This document shows positions 1 through 5,206 of a stretch of DNA of 5,206 bases, one piece after another. The position numbers and the translations under genes were made by a program. The stretch is taken from contig URVS01000117.1 of assembly GCA_900551385.1 (NCBI GenBank), positions 1 to 5,206 of the forward strand, written 5' to 3'. The DNA comes from an uncultured Mollicutes bacterium. GTDB taxonomy: Bacteria; Bacillota_I; Bacilli_A; RFN20; CAG-449. Numbering within the stretch: the first letter of the stretch is position 1; every line of letters begins with the position of its first letter. Under the pieces are notes generated by a model that was not told the origin of the DNA, did no database searches, and saw only the letters and a list, made by a program, of their open reading frames with translations.

Positions 1-53
1 TTACCCCACGGAAGTTCGGAGCGCATACCTAACCCCGCGGAAGTTTGGAGAGC
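1..53. repeat. GC-rich tandem repeat, two copies, 29-bp period
   Basis: Positions 3-24 and 32-53 match at 19 of 22 bases (differences at 8/37, 17/46 and 22/51), separated by 7 unlike bases, giving a 29-bp period. The shared core reads ACCCC-R-CGGAAGTT-Y-GGAG. I count 31 G/C in the first 54 bases, about twice the density of the genes that follow. The period is not a multiple of three, so the copies fall in different reading frames and the repeat is probably non-coding. The first copy touches the window edge, so the array may extend to the left. Its nature (minisatellite, dispersed repeat or end of a mobile element) cannot be decided from two copies. Confidence 0.75.
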
Positions 54-110
54 TATTTAAGCAAAGTATTTAAGTTTTTTTAATTTTTTATGTGGTTTAT
101 TATTTAAAAG

Positions 111-119
111 TGCTATGAT
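111..119 (+). promoter_or_regulatory. Putative extended -10 promoter of the cmk-der-gpsA cluster
   Basis: TGCTATGAT fits the extended -10 pattern TGnTATAAT with one mismatch. No good -35 box lies 16-18 bases upstream (91-96 reads TGTGGT), but extended -10 promoters often do without one. Transcription would start near 126, giving a leader of about 40 bases before the first gene. It is the only promoter-like site I see ahead of the cluster, and the region is T-rich, so chance matches are possible. Confidence 0.5.
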
Positions 120-166
120 AAAATGGTTTTTTCTAGTAAAATAAGAACATAACGAGGTGATTTTTA

Positions 167-502
167 ATGGAGTCTAGAGAAGAAAAATTTAAAGCTTATC
201 GTGAAGAGATTGCTTCTCAAGTTAAAGAAGAAGCTCCTAAAGAAGAAAAAGAGGTAGTGGTTGAGACTACTGATAAGCCAGTTATTAAGAATACTTTAAC
301 AATGACTATGGATGAAATTATTGAAGCTCATGATGAATACACGATGATTATTGAGCAAAAAGAATTAAAAGATAAGATTAAGTTAGAAAAGAAAGCAAAA
401 TCAAAAGCTATGTGGAAAAAAATAGGTAAATATAGTATTTTTGCTTTGGTTGTTTTAGCTTTAATTTTTTTATTAGTTGTAGTTTTAGTTAGAGTTTTAT
501 AG
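167..502 (+). CDS. Hypothetical tail-anchored membrane protein, 111 aa
   Basis: I do not recognise this family. Residues 1-82 are highly charged and soluble: an acidic/basic stretch rich in Glu and Lys (about 1-35), a segment around 43-64 containing TMTMDEIIEAHDEYTMI, and a Lys/Glu helix (65-82) that could form a short coiled coil. Residues 90-109 are one strongly hydrophobic helix (Ile, Phe, Ala, Leu, Val), preceded by basic residues (K84, K85, K88) and followed by only R109-V-L. There is no signal peptide, so the inferred topology is a cytoplasmic N-terminal domain anchored at the C-terminal end. The start is well supported by GAGGTGAT at 154-161, five bases before the ATG, a long match to the 16S rRNA tail. 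It sits first in the cluster, 10 bases before cmk, so it is probably co-transcribed. Its function is unknown; neighbour function alone does not assign it a role. Confidence 0.85.
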   Translation: MESREEKFKAYREEIASQVKEEAPKEEKEVVVETTDKPVIKNTLTMTMDEIIEAHDEYTMIIEQKELKDKIKLEKKAKSKAMWKKIGKYSIFALVVLALIFLLVVVLVRVL

Positions 503-512
503 AGGTTTTTTT

Positions 513-1187
513 ATGAGAAATATAAGTATTGCTATTGATGGTCCAGCTGCTGCAGGAAAGTCAACTATTGCTCAAATGGTAGCTAAAAGAATTAATTTTA
601 CATATATTGATACAGGTGCAATGTATAGAGCGGTAACATATTATTGTTTAAGTAATAATATTGATTGTAAAGATGAAAAAGCAGTAGAAAAAGTTTTAGA
701 TAATATTGAAGTGGGTTTAGGTAAAAATCATACTGTTTTTTTGAATAAAGAAAATGTTACAGATTTAATTAGAAGTCCATTAGTAAATGATAACGTTTCT
801 TATATTGCTTCTTATAAAAATGTAAGATTATTTTTAGTTGAACAACAAAGAAAAATGGCTAATAATACATCTGTTGTTATGGATGGAAGAGATATTGGTT
901 CTTATGTTTTACCTAATGCTGATGTAAAAATTTTCCAAATTGCTAATGTAGAAACTAGAGCTAAAAGAAGATATTTAGAAAATATAGAAAAAAAGATAGA
1001 TTGCTCTTATGAATCTGTTTTAGCAGAATTAAAGAAAAGAGATTATATTGATTCTCATCGTGATTTTGCTCCTTTAAAAAAAGCTAGAGATGCGATAGAA
1101 TTAGATACTTCAAATATGACTATTGAAGAAGTAGTAAATGAAGTTTTAAATATTATTAATAAGAAAGTTGGTGAAATTAATGAGTAG
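513..1187 (+). CDS. cmk: (d)CMP kinase (cytidylate kinase)
   Basis: Cytoplasmic enzyme that phosphorylates CMP and dCMP with ATP to CDP and dCDP, recycling CMP from RNA turnover and lipid synthesis. At 224 aa it has the usual bacterial length. Visible motifs: P-loop GPAAAGKST at residues 10-18; the substrate-site YIDTGAMYRA at 31-40; DGRDIGSYVLP at 124-134, whose Arg-Asp pair contacts the CMP sugar/base in E. coli Cmk; the R-rich lid around TRAKRRY at 148-154; and RDYIDSHRDFAPL at 176-188, with R183 aligning to the conserved E. coli Arg188. No key residue is missing. The start has AGAGG at 501-505, overlapping the preceding stop codon. The 3' end overlaps der by 8 bases. In B. subtilis an S1-like gene (ypfD) and yphA lie between cmk and der; both are absent here. 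Confidence 0.97.
   Translation: MRNISIAIDGPAAAGKSTIAQMVAKRINFTYIDTGAMYRAVTYYCLSNNIDCKDEKAVEKVLDNIEVGLGKNHTVFLNKENVTDLIRSPLVNDNVSYIASYKNVRLFLVEQQRKMANNTSVVMDGRDIGSYVLPNADVKIFQIANVETRAKRRYLENIEKKIDCSYESVLAELKKRDYIDSHRDFAPLKKARDAIELDTSNMTIEEVVNEVLNIINKKVGEINE
1170..1174 (+). promoter_or_regulatory. Ribosome binding site that decides the der start
   Basis: GGTGA lies five bases before ATG 1180 and inside the end of cmk. It supports ATG 1180 over the in-frame TTG at 1168, which would put this site inside the coding region and add four residues absent from other Der proteins. Confidence 0.65.
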
Positions 1188-2487
1188 AGGAATAGTGGCT
1201 ATTGTTGGTTCACCTAATGTTGGTAAATCAACTGTTTTTAATCGTATAATTGGCTCAAGAAAAGCTATTGTTAATGATGAAGCTGGAGTTACTAGAGATA
1301 GATTATATGGTAAAGGTGAATGGTTAACTAAAGAATTTACTGTAATTGATACTGGTGGAGTGGAAATTAATAATGCTCCATTTCAAGTACAAATTAGAGC
1401 GCAAGTAGAAATCGCTATTGATGAAGCTGATGTTGTTTTATTTGTTACTGATGGATTATTAGGAGTTACTAATGATGATTTATTAGTGGCTAAAATGTTA
1501 AGAAAAGCTAAAAAGAAAGTTGTCTTAGCAGTTAATAAAATTGATGATATTTCTCGAATTGATTTAATTAATGATTTTTATTCTTTAGGTTTAGGTGATC
1601 CTATTGCTTTATCTTCTACCCATGGTATTGGTGTTGGAGATGTTTTAGATAAAATAATCCATTTGTTACCAGAAAAAGAAGATGTAGAATATCAAAATGC
1701 AATTAGTTTTTCTATTATTGGAAGACCTAATGTTGGTAAATCTTCTTTAACTAATGCTTTATTAAATCAAGATAGAGTTATTGTTTCTAATATAGAAGGT
1801 ACTACTAGAGACGCTATTGATACACCATTTAGTAAAGACGAACAAGATTTTGTTGTTATTGATACAGCAGGTTTAAAGAAAAGAGGAAAGATATTTGAAG
1901 CTGTGGATAAATATGCTGCAATTAGAGCTTTAGCTGCTATTGAAAGAAGTGATGTGGTTGTTAGTGTTATTGATGCTGAAGAAGGTATTCAACAACAAGA
2001 TAAACATGTTGCAGGTTTTGCTTATGAAGCTAATAAAGCTATGGTAATTGTGGTTAATAAATGGGATTTAGTCAAGAAAAGTGAAACAGCAATGGTAGAA
2101 TTTACTAAAAAAATAAGAGATGAATTTAAATTTTTAGATTTTGCTAGTATTGTTTTCCTTTCTGCTAAAAATAAATCGAGAATTAATACTTTATTACCAG
2201 AAATTGTTAAAGCTTATGATTCTTATCAAAGAAGGGTATCCACTTCAGTATTAAATGATATTATTGAAGATGCACAAATTATAAATCCTACACCATCATT
2301 TAATGGTGGAAGATTAAAAATATATTTTGCTAATCAAGTAGCAATTAAACCACCAACATTTGTATTATTTTGTAATGATCCTTCATATATGCATTTTTCT
2401 TATCAAAGATATTTAGAAAATAGATTAAGATCTTCATTTGATTTTGAAGGAACACCAATAAAGATTATTTGTAGGGAGAGAAAATAA
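1180..2487 (+). CDS. der: Ribosome biogenesis GTPase Der (EngA)
   Basis: Essential double-GTPase that binds the large ribosomal subunit and is needed for 50S maturation. From ATG 1180 the protein is 435 aa, almost the same as B. subtilis Der (436). Domain order: first G domain with GSPNVGKST (10-18), switch T38 in GVTRD, DTGG (57-60) and NKID (119-122); second G domain with GRPNVGKSS (181-189), T209 in GTTRD, DTAGLKKRGK (228-237) and NKWD (293-296); then the C-terminal KH-like RNA-binding domain (about 350-435), including NPTPSFNGGRLKIYF and KPPTFVLFCN. All GTP-binding motifs are intact. It overlaps cmk by 8 bases, which suggests translational coupling. The stop is one base before the gpsA ATG. 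Confidence 0.97.
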   Translation: MSRGIVAIVGSPNVGKSTVFNRIIGSRKAIVNDEAGVTRDRLYGKGEWLTKEFTVIDTGGVEINNAPFQVQIRAQVEIAIDEADVVLFVTDGLLGVTNDDLLVAKMLRKAKKKVVLAVNKIDDISRIDLINDFYSLGLGDPIALSSTHGIGVGDVLDKIIHLLPEKEDVEYQNAISFSIIGRPNVGKSSLTNALLNQDRVIVSNIEGTTRDAIDTPFSKDEQDFVVIDTAGLKKRGKIFEAVDKYAAIRALAAIERSDVVVSVIDAEEGIQQQDKHVAGFAYEANKAMVIVVNKWDLVKKSETAMVEFTKKIRDEFKFLDFASIVFLSAKNKSRINTLLPEIVKAYDSYQRRVSTSVLNDIIEDAQIINPTPSFNGGRLKIYFANQVAIKPPTFVLFCNDPSYMHFSYQRYLENRLRSSFDFEGTPIKIICRERK

Positions 2488-2488
2488 A

Positions 2489-3487
2489 ATGAGATGTACA
2501 GTCCTTGGTTCAGGAACTTGGGGTACTGCTTTAGGTCAAGTTCTTGCTGATAATGGTAATAATGTTACTATATATGGTATTGATAATAATGAAGTTAATG
2601 ATATAAATATTAATCATAAAAATAGTAAATATTTTGGTGATGAAGTAATTTTACCTAATTTAATAACTGCTACTACTGATTTAAAAGAAGCATTAAAAGA
2701 AACTGAATTAGTTATTGTCGCAGTACCAAGTAATGCTTATAGAAATGTTTTAAATTTAGTTTTACCTTTATTAGATAAAAAAATACATATTGTTTCAGTA
2801 GCAAAAGGTTTTGATCCAGTTACTTTAAAAAGAATGTCTGAAGTTGTTAGAGATGTTATACCTAGTGAATATAGATATGAAGTAGTTTCTTTAATTGGTC
2901 CAGGTCATGCTGAAGAAGTAATTTTAAGAATGTTAACTTGTATAACTTCAACATGTTTAGATGAAGAAGAAGCAAAATTTATTCAAAAAATATTCTCTAA
3001 TAAATATTTTAGGGTGTATGTTCAAACTGATGAAATTGGTGCAGAACTTGGTGTAGCAATAAAAAATGCGATTGCGATTGCTTCTGGTATGTTAATTGGT
3101 ATTGGTATGGGTGATAATGCTAAAGCTGCTTTAGTTACTAGAGGTTTAGTAGAAATGATTAGATATGGTGTAAGTGAAGGTGGTAAAGAATCTACATTTA
3201 TGGGTTTAACTGGTGTAGGTGATTTAATTGTTACATGTAATTCTATTCATTCAAGAAATTTCCAAGCTGGACTTGAAATAGGTAAAGATGATAGTAGTAA
3301 ACATTTTTTACAAACTAATACTAAAACAGTGGAAGGAATAAGAACTGCAAAAATTATTCATGAATTAGCTAAAGAAAAAAATATTGAAATGCCAATCATA
3401 GAAGCAGTTTATCAAGTTTTATATGAAGATAAAAAACCAAGTGAAATTGCTTATAAATTAATGACAAGAGAATTAAAAAAAGAATAA
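2489..3487 (+). CDS. gpsA: NAD(P)+-dependent glycerol-3-phosphate dehydrogenase
   Basis: Cytoplasmic enzyme that reduces dihydroxyacetone phosphate to sn-glycerol-3-phosphate, the backbone precursor for phospholipids and, where present, teichoic acids. It is 332 aa, a little shorter than B. subtilis GpsA (about 345), the difference lying at the C-terminus. Visible: the Rossmann dinucleotide site GSGTWGTALG (residues 7-16, GxGxxG), VAVPSNAYR (77-85), VAKGFDP with K106 (104-110), GPGHAEEV (137-144), the catalytic Lys K192 in AIKN, GDNAKAAL (208-215), GLTGVGDLIVTC (239-250), HSRNFQAG (254-261) and VEGIRT (281-286). The motif after HAEEV reads ILRMLTCIT rather than the more usual LRHPTTV type, a small departure. 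The ATG has GGGAGAG at 2473-2479, inside the end of der. The der-gpsA pairing is typical of Bacilli. Confidence 0.96.
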   Translation: MRCTVLGSGTWGTALGQVLADNGNNVTIYGIDNNEVNDININHKNSKYFGDEVILPNLITATTDLKEALKETELVIVAVPSNAYRNVLNLVLPLLDKKIHIVSVAKGFDPVTLKRMSEVVRDVIPSEYRYEVVSLIGPGHAEEVILRMLTCITSTCLDEEEAKFIQKIFSNKYFRVYVQTDEIGAELGVAIKNAIAIASGMLIGIGMGDNAKAALVTRGLVEMIRYGVSEGGKESTFMGLTGVGDLIVTCNSIHSRNFQAGLEIGKDDSSKHFLQTNTKTVEGIRTAKIIHELAKEKNIEMPIIEAVYQVLYEDKKPSEIAYKLMTRELKKE

Positions 3488-3509
3488 CATTTTGTTTCTA
3501 GGCTCATAT

Positions 3510-3526
3510 ACTATCTTGGTGATAGT
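3510..3526 (+). promoter_or_regulatory. Small hairpin overlapping the spoVIF-like ribosome binding site
   Basis: ACTATC (3510-3515) and GATAGT (3521-3526) form a perfect 6-bp stem with loop TTGGT. The putative Shine-Dalgarno GGTGAT (3518-3523) lies half in the loop and half in the 3' arm, and ATG follows at 3528. The hairpin is short and AT-rich, so its stability is modest; a regulatory role is inference. Confidence 0.4.
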
Positions 3527-3527
3527 T

Positions 3528-3764
3528 ATGGATGAAAAAATATTTGATAAAGTCGAAGAAAAAACCAATGTTAAAAGAGAAGATATTATTAATTTAGCAA
3601 AATCTATACAAGGTAAAGACATGAATAATGAAAGAAATCTGAGAAAATTAATTCAAGATGTTGCTAAATTAGCAGGCAAAACTGTTTCGAAAGAAAAAGA
3701 AGAAAAAATTATCAAAGCTGTAAAAAAAGACCAAGTTAAAGATGGTTTAAATAAGATGTTATAA
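3528..3764 (+). CDS. SpoVIF-family (stage VI sporulation protein F-like) small protein, 78 aa
   Basis: The sequence resembles what I recall of the SpoVIF (YjcC) family: an N-terminal FDKVEEKTNVKREDI (6-20), then a helix with LAKSIQ (23-28), a spacer with Asn/Glu, LRKLIQDVAKLAG (38-50), and the signature VSKEKEEKIIKAV (53-65). In B. subtilis SpoVIF acts in the mother cell late in sporulation and is needed for proper coat assembly and spore resistance. The protein is soluble, highly charged, and has no signal peptide or membrane helix. I chose ATG 3528 because GGTGAT (3518-3523) sits just upstream and the protein then begins like the family; an in-frame TTG at 3492 would add 12 hydrophobic residues and lacks a good ribosome site. 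It lies 40 bases after gpsA. The family call rests on memory of the pattern, not a search, and a role in sporulation here is unproven. Confidence 0.75.
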   Translation: MDEKIFDKVEEKTNVKREDIINLAKSIQGKDMNNERNLRKLIQDVAKLAGKTVSKEKEEKIIKAVKKDQVKDGLNKML

Positions 3765-3835
3765 TTTTCACTTTCTTAGTATTATTTTTATAAATTTTAT
3801 TATATTATATATATAATAGAATTTTGGGTGAGAAC
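3765..3835 (+). promoter_or_regulatory. AT-rich spacer with candidate promoter(s) for the ATPase gene
   Basis: This spacer is almost entirely A/T. One candidate promoter is TTCACT (3767-3772), 16 bases, then TATAAA (3789-3794). A second candidate -10 is a perfect TATAAT at 3812-3817, without a clear -35 and leaving a leader of only about 12 bases. The second lies in a perfect 16-bp AT palindrome (3803-3818). GGGTGAG at 3826-3832 is the ribosome binding site of the next gene. I see no GC-rich hairpin followed by a T-run, so no intrinsic terminator for the upstream cluster is evident and read-through is possible. In sequence this AT-rich, promoter-like matches arise easily by chance. Confidence 0.4.
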
Positions 3836-5206
3836 ATGGCTAAGAAAGAAAATGATAAAGAAAAATATTCAAAAATAAATTTAGAAGATGATGATGAAGA
3901 AATTGAAGAAAAATCAATTTTTTCTAAAACAATAGAAATTCCAAAGCTTATTTTAGCAAAAAAAGGAAAAAGAAATAAAAAAGTTGATTTATTTGATAAA
4001 GCAATTAGATATAATCCAACTTATCAAGAAGGATTAAATTCTTTACAAGTTGAAGAAAGACAAATTAACAATTTATTTAATAAACAAGCAAAGACATTAT
4101 CTAAGACTTATTTACAAATTTTCTTAGAAAATGTTTTTACTTTTTTTAATATTTTATTATTTTCTATTGGGATTGTCTTATTATCGATTGGTTCATATAA
4201 GAATTGTTTTTTCTTATTGATTGTTTTAGCTAATACAATTATTGGTATAACTCAAGAAATAAGAGCTAAAAAAGTTATTGATAAATTGTCTTTAATTAAT
4301 GTTAGTCAAGTAAAAGTTATTAGAGATGGAAATCCATATCGTATACCTAATGATAAAATGGTACTTGATGATGTTTATTGTCTTAAAGCAGGTAATGAAA
4401 TACCAGCAGATAGTTATATTATTAAAGGTAGTGTAGAAGTTAATGAAGCTTTATTAACTGGTGAATCTTTACCAATAAAAAAAGAAACAGATGATTATTT
4501 ACTTGCAGGTTCTTATATTGTTTCTGGAGCTTGTATTTGTAGATGTGATAGAATTGGCGAACATAATTATATTGCTCAATTACAAAATAAAGCTCGAAAA
4601 GTAAAAAAAGCTAGATCTATTTTATTAACTTCATTAAATAGAATTATTAAGTTAATTTCGGCAATTATTTTGCCTATTGGGATAGCTTCATTTATCAAAA
4701 ATTATTTTACTATTGATTCAATTATTAGAGTATTAGAAGTTACATTTGGTTCTTTAGTAGCGATGATTCCATCAGGATTATTTTTATTAATTTCTACAAC
4801 TTTAACAGTTTCAGTAATTAATTTAGCAAAGAAAAAAACTTTAGTTAATGATTCTTATGCGATTGAATCTTTAGCAAGATGTGATACTTTGTGTTTAGAT
4901 AAAACAGGTACTATTACTGATGGAGAAATGATTTTAGAAAAAGTTATTCCTTTAAAAGAAACTAAATATAATATTGAAGAAATAATGGGTGATTTTTTAT
5001 CTTGTTTTGAAGATCAAAATGTTACTTCTATTGCATTAAGTAAAAAATATAAAGCAGTTAATAAATTTAAAGTAATAAATAAATTACCATTTTCTAGTAC
5101 TAGAAAATTATCAGCAGTAGAATTTGAAAATGTTGGAACATTAATTTTAGGAGCGCCAGAATTTATTATTGAAGATGCTAAAAAGCATATCGACAGTCAG
5201 GATGAG
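3836..5206 (+). CDS. P-type cation-transporting ATPase (HAD-IC family), 3' end beyond window
   Basis: The frame stays open for 457 codons to the window edge; family members usually have 750-900 residues, so roughly half is missing. It is an integral membrane pump that couples ATP hydrolysis, through a phospho-aspartate, to cation transport. Seen in order: a charged N-terminal tail (1-65) with acidic cluster 17-25 and basic cluster 42-49; GLNSLQVEERQINN (66-79), matching the start of the family core; membrane helices about 99-118 and 121-140; the actuator-domain motif TGES (208-211) in EALLTGESLPIKKE; helices about 270-289 and 303-327 with PSGL (312-315); the phosphorylation site DKTGT with D355; and nucleotide-domain motifs PFSSTRK (418-424) and GAPE (439-442). 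The GDGxND hinge and helices 5-10 lie outside. The pattern resembles the Firmicutes YfgQ/Exp7-type P2-like ATPases rather than heavy-metal pumps (no CPx motif or N-terminal metal-binding domain). The transported ion cannot be named. GGGTGAG (3826-3832) supports the ATG. Confidence 0.92.
   Translation, partial: MAKKENDKEKYSKINLEDDDEEIEEKSIFSKTIEIPKLILAKKGKRNKKVDLFDKAIRYNPTYQEGLNSLQVEERQINNLFNKQAKTLSKTYLQIFLENVFTFFNILLFSIGIVLLSIGSYKNCFFLLIVLANTIIGITQEIRAKKVIDKLSLINVSQVKVIRDGNPYRIPNDKMVLDDVYCLKAGNEIPADSYIIKGSVEVNEALLTGESLPIKKETDDYLLAGSYIVSGACICRCDRIGEHNYIAQLQNKARKVKKARSILLTSLNRIIKLISAIILPIGIASFIKNYFTIDSIIRVLEVTFGSLVAMIPSGLFLLISTTLTVSVINLAKKKTLVNDSYAIESLARCDTLCLDKTGTITDGEMILEKVIPLKETKYNIEEIMGDFLSCFEDQNVTSIALSKKYKAVNKFKVINKLPFSSTRKLSAVEFENVGTLILGAPEFIIEDAKKHIDSQDE

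Noticed and set aside
1..53. CRISPR array or C-terminus of an upstream protein
   Set aside because: Only two imperfect copies with 7-base gaps do not fit repeat-spacer structure, and the 29-bp period shifts reading frame between copies. Short open frames through it do not resemble a protein I know.
54..90. Intrinsic terminator of an upstream gene
   Set aside because: There is a T-rich run (75-89), and TATTTAAG occurs twice (54-61 and 67-74), but these are direct repeats and I find no stable GC-rich stem before the T-run.
1168..1179. Alternative TTG start for der at 1168
   Set aside because: ATG 1180 has GGTGA at 1170-1174 and gives the family-typical start MSRGIVAIVG; the TTG start would bury that ribosome site.
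3492..3527. Alternative TTG start for the SpoVIF-like gene at 3492
   Set aside because: It lies 5 bases after the gpsA stop with no good ribosome site and adds 12 residues unlike the family; ATG 3528 follows GGTGAT.
167..5206. Mycoplasma-type code (TGA = Trp)
   Set aside because: The five complete genes end in TAG or TAA, never TGA, which raised the question. But the four Trp codons I found (one in the first gene, two in der, one in gpsA) are all TGG and no in-frame TGA interrupts a gene, so the standard bacterial code suffices. Five stops are too few to show TGA avoidance.

Overview
The window looks like a piece of a low-GC Gram-positive chromosome, most likely from the class Bacilli. The genes are roughly 30% GC by eye, AGA dominates for arginine, and starts carry Shine-Dalgarno sites of the AGGTGAT type. 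The gene order cmk, der, gpsA followed by a sporulation-type gene recalls the B. subtilis cmk-ypfD-yphA-der-yphB-gpsA-yphE-yphF-spoIVA region. An uncultured Erysipelotrichia/RF39-like lineage is a reasonable inference, but nothing here proves the species. Four visible Trp codons in the genes are all TGG, which argues against the Mycoplasma-type code.

Layout: positions 1-53 hold two copies of a GC-rich 29-bp-period repeat that stands out sharply from the rest. A putative extended -10 promoter (111-119) then precedes a compact plus-strand gene cluster: an unrecognised 111-aa tail-anchored membrane protein (167-502), cytidylate kinase cmk (513-1187), the double GTPase der (1180-2487), glycerol-3-phosphate dehydrogenase gpsA (2489-3487) and a small SpoVIF-family protein (3528-3764). 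Gaps are 1-40 bases and cmk/der overlap, so this reads as one operon. A 71-base AT-rich spacer with promoter-like sequence leads to a P-type cation ATPase (3836 onward) that runs off the window end. All genes are on the plus strand; I saw no convincing RNA gene, CRISPR array, insertion sequence or hairpin terminator.

How the genes fit together: cmk supplies CDP/dCDP for nucleic acid and phospholipid synthesis, Der acts in 50S ribosome maturation, and GpsA makes sn-glycerol-3-phosphate for membrane lipids, so the core is growth housekeeping. The SpoVIF-like gene hints at a sporulating cell or ancestor. The ATPase is probably a separate transcription unit for cation transport.

I do not see a clearly new multi-gene system here. 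The least ordinary points are the GC-rich tandem repeat at the left edge, the orphan tail-anchored protein heading the operon, the spoVIF-like gene with a hairpin over its ribosome binding site, and the unusual transmembrane motif and long charged N-terminus of the ATPase.
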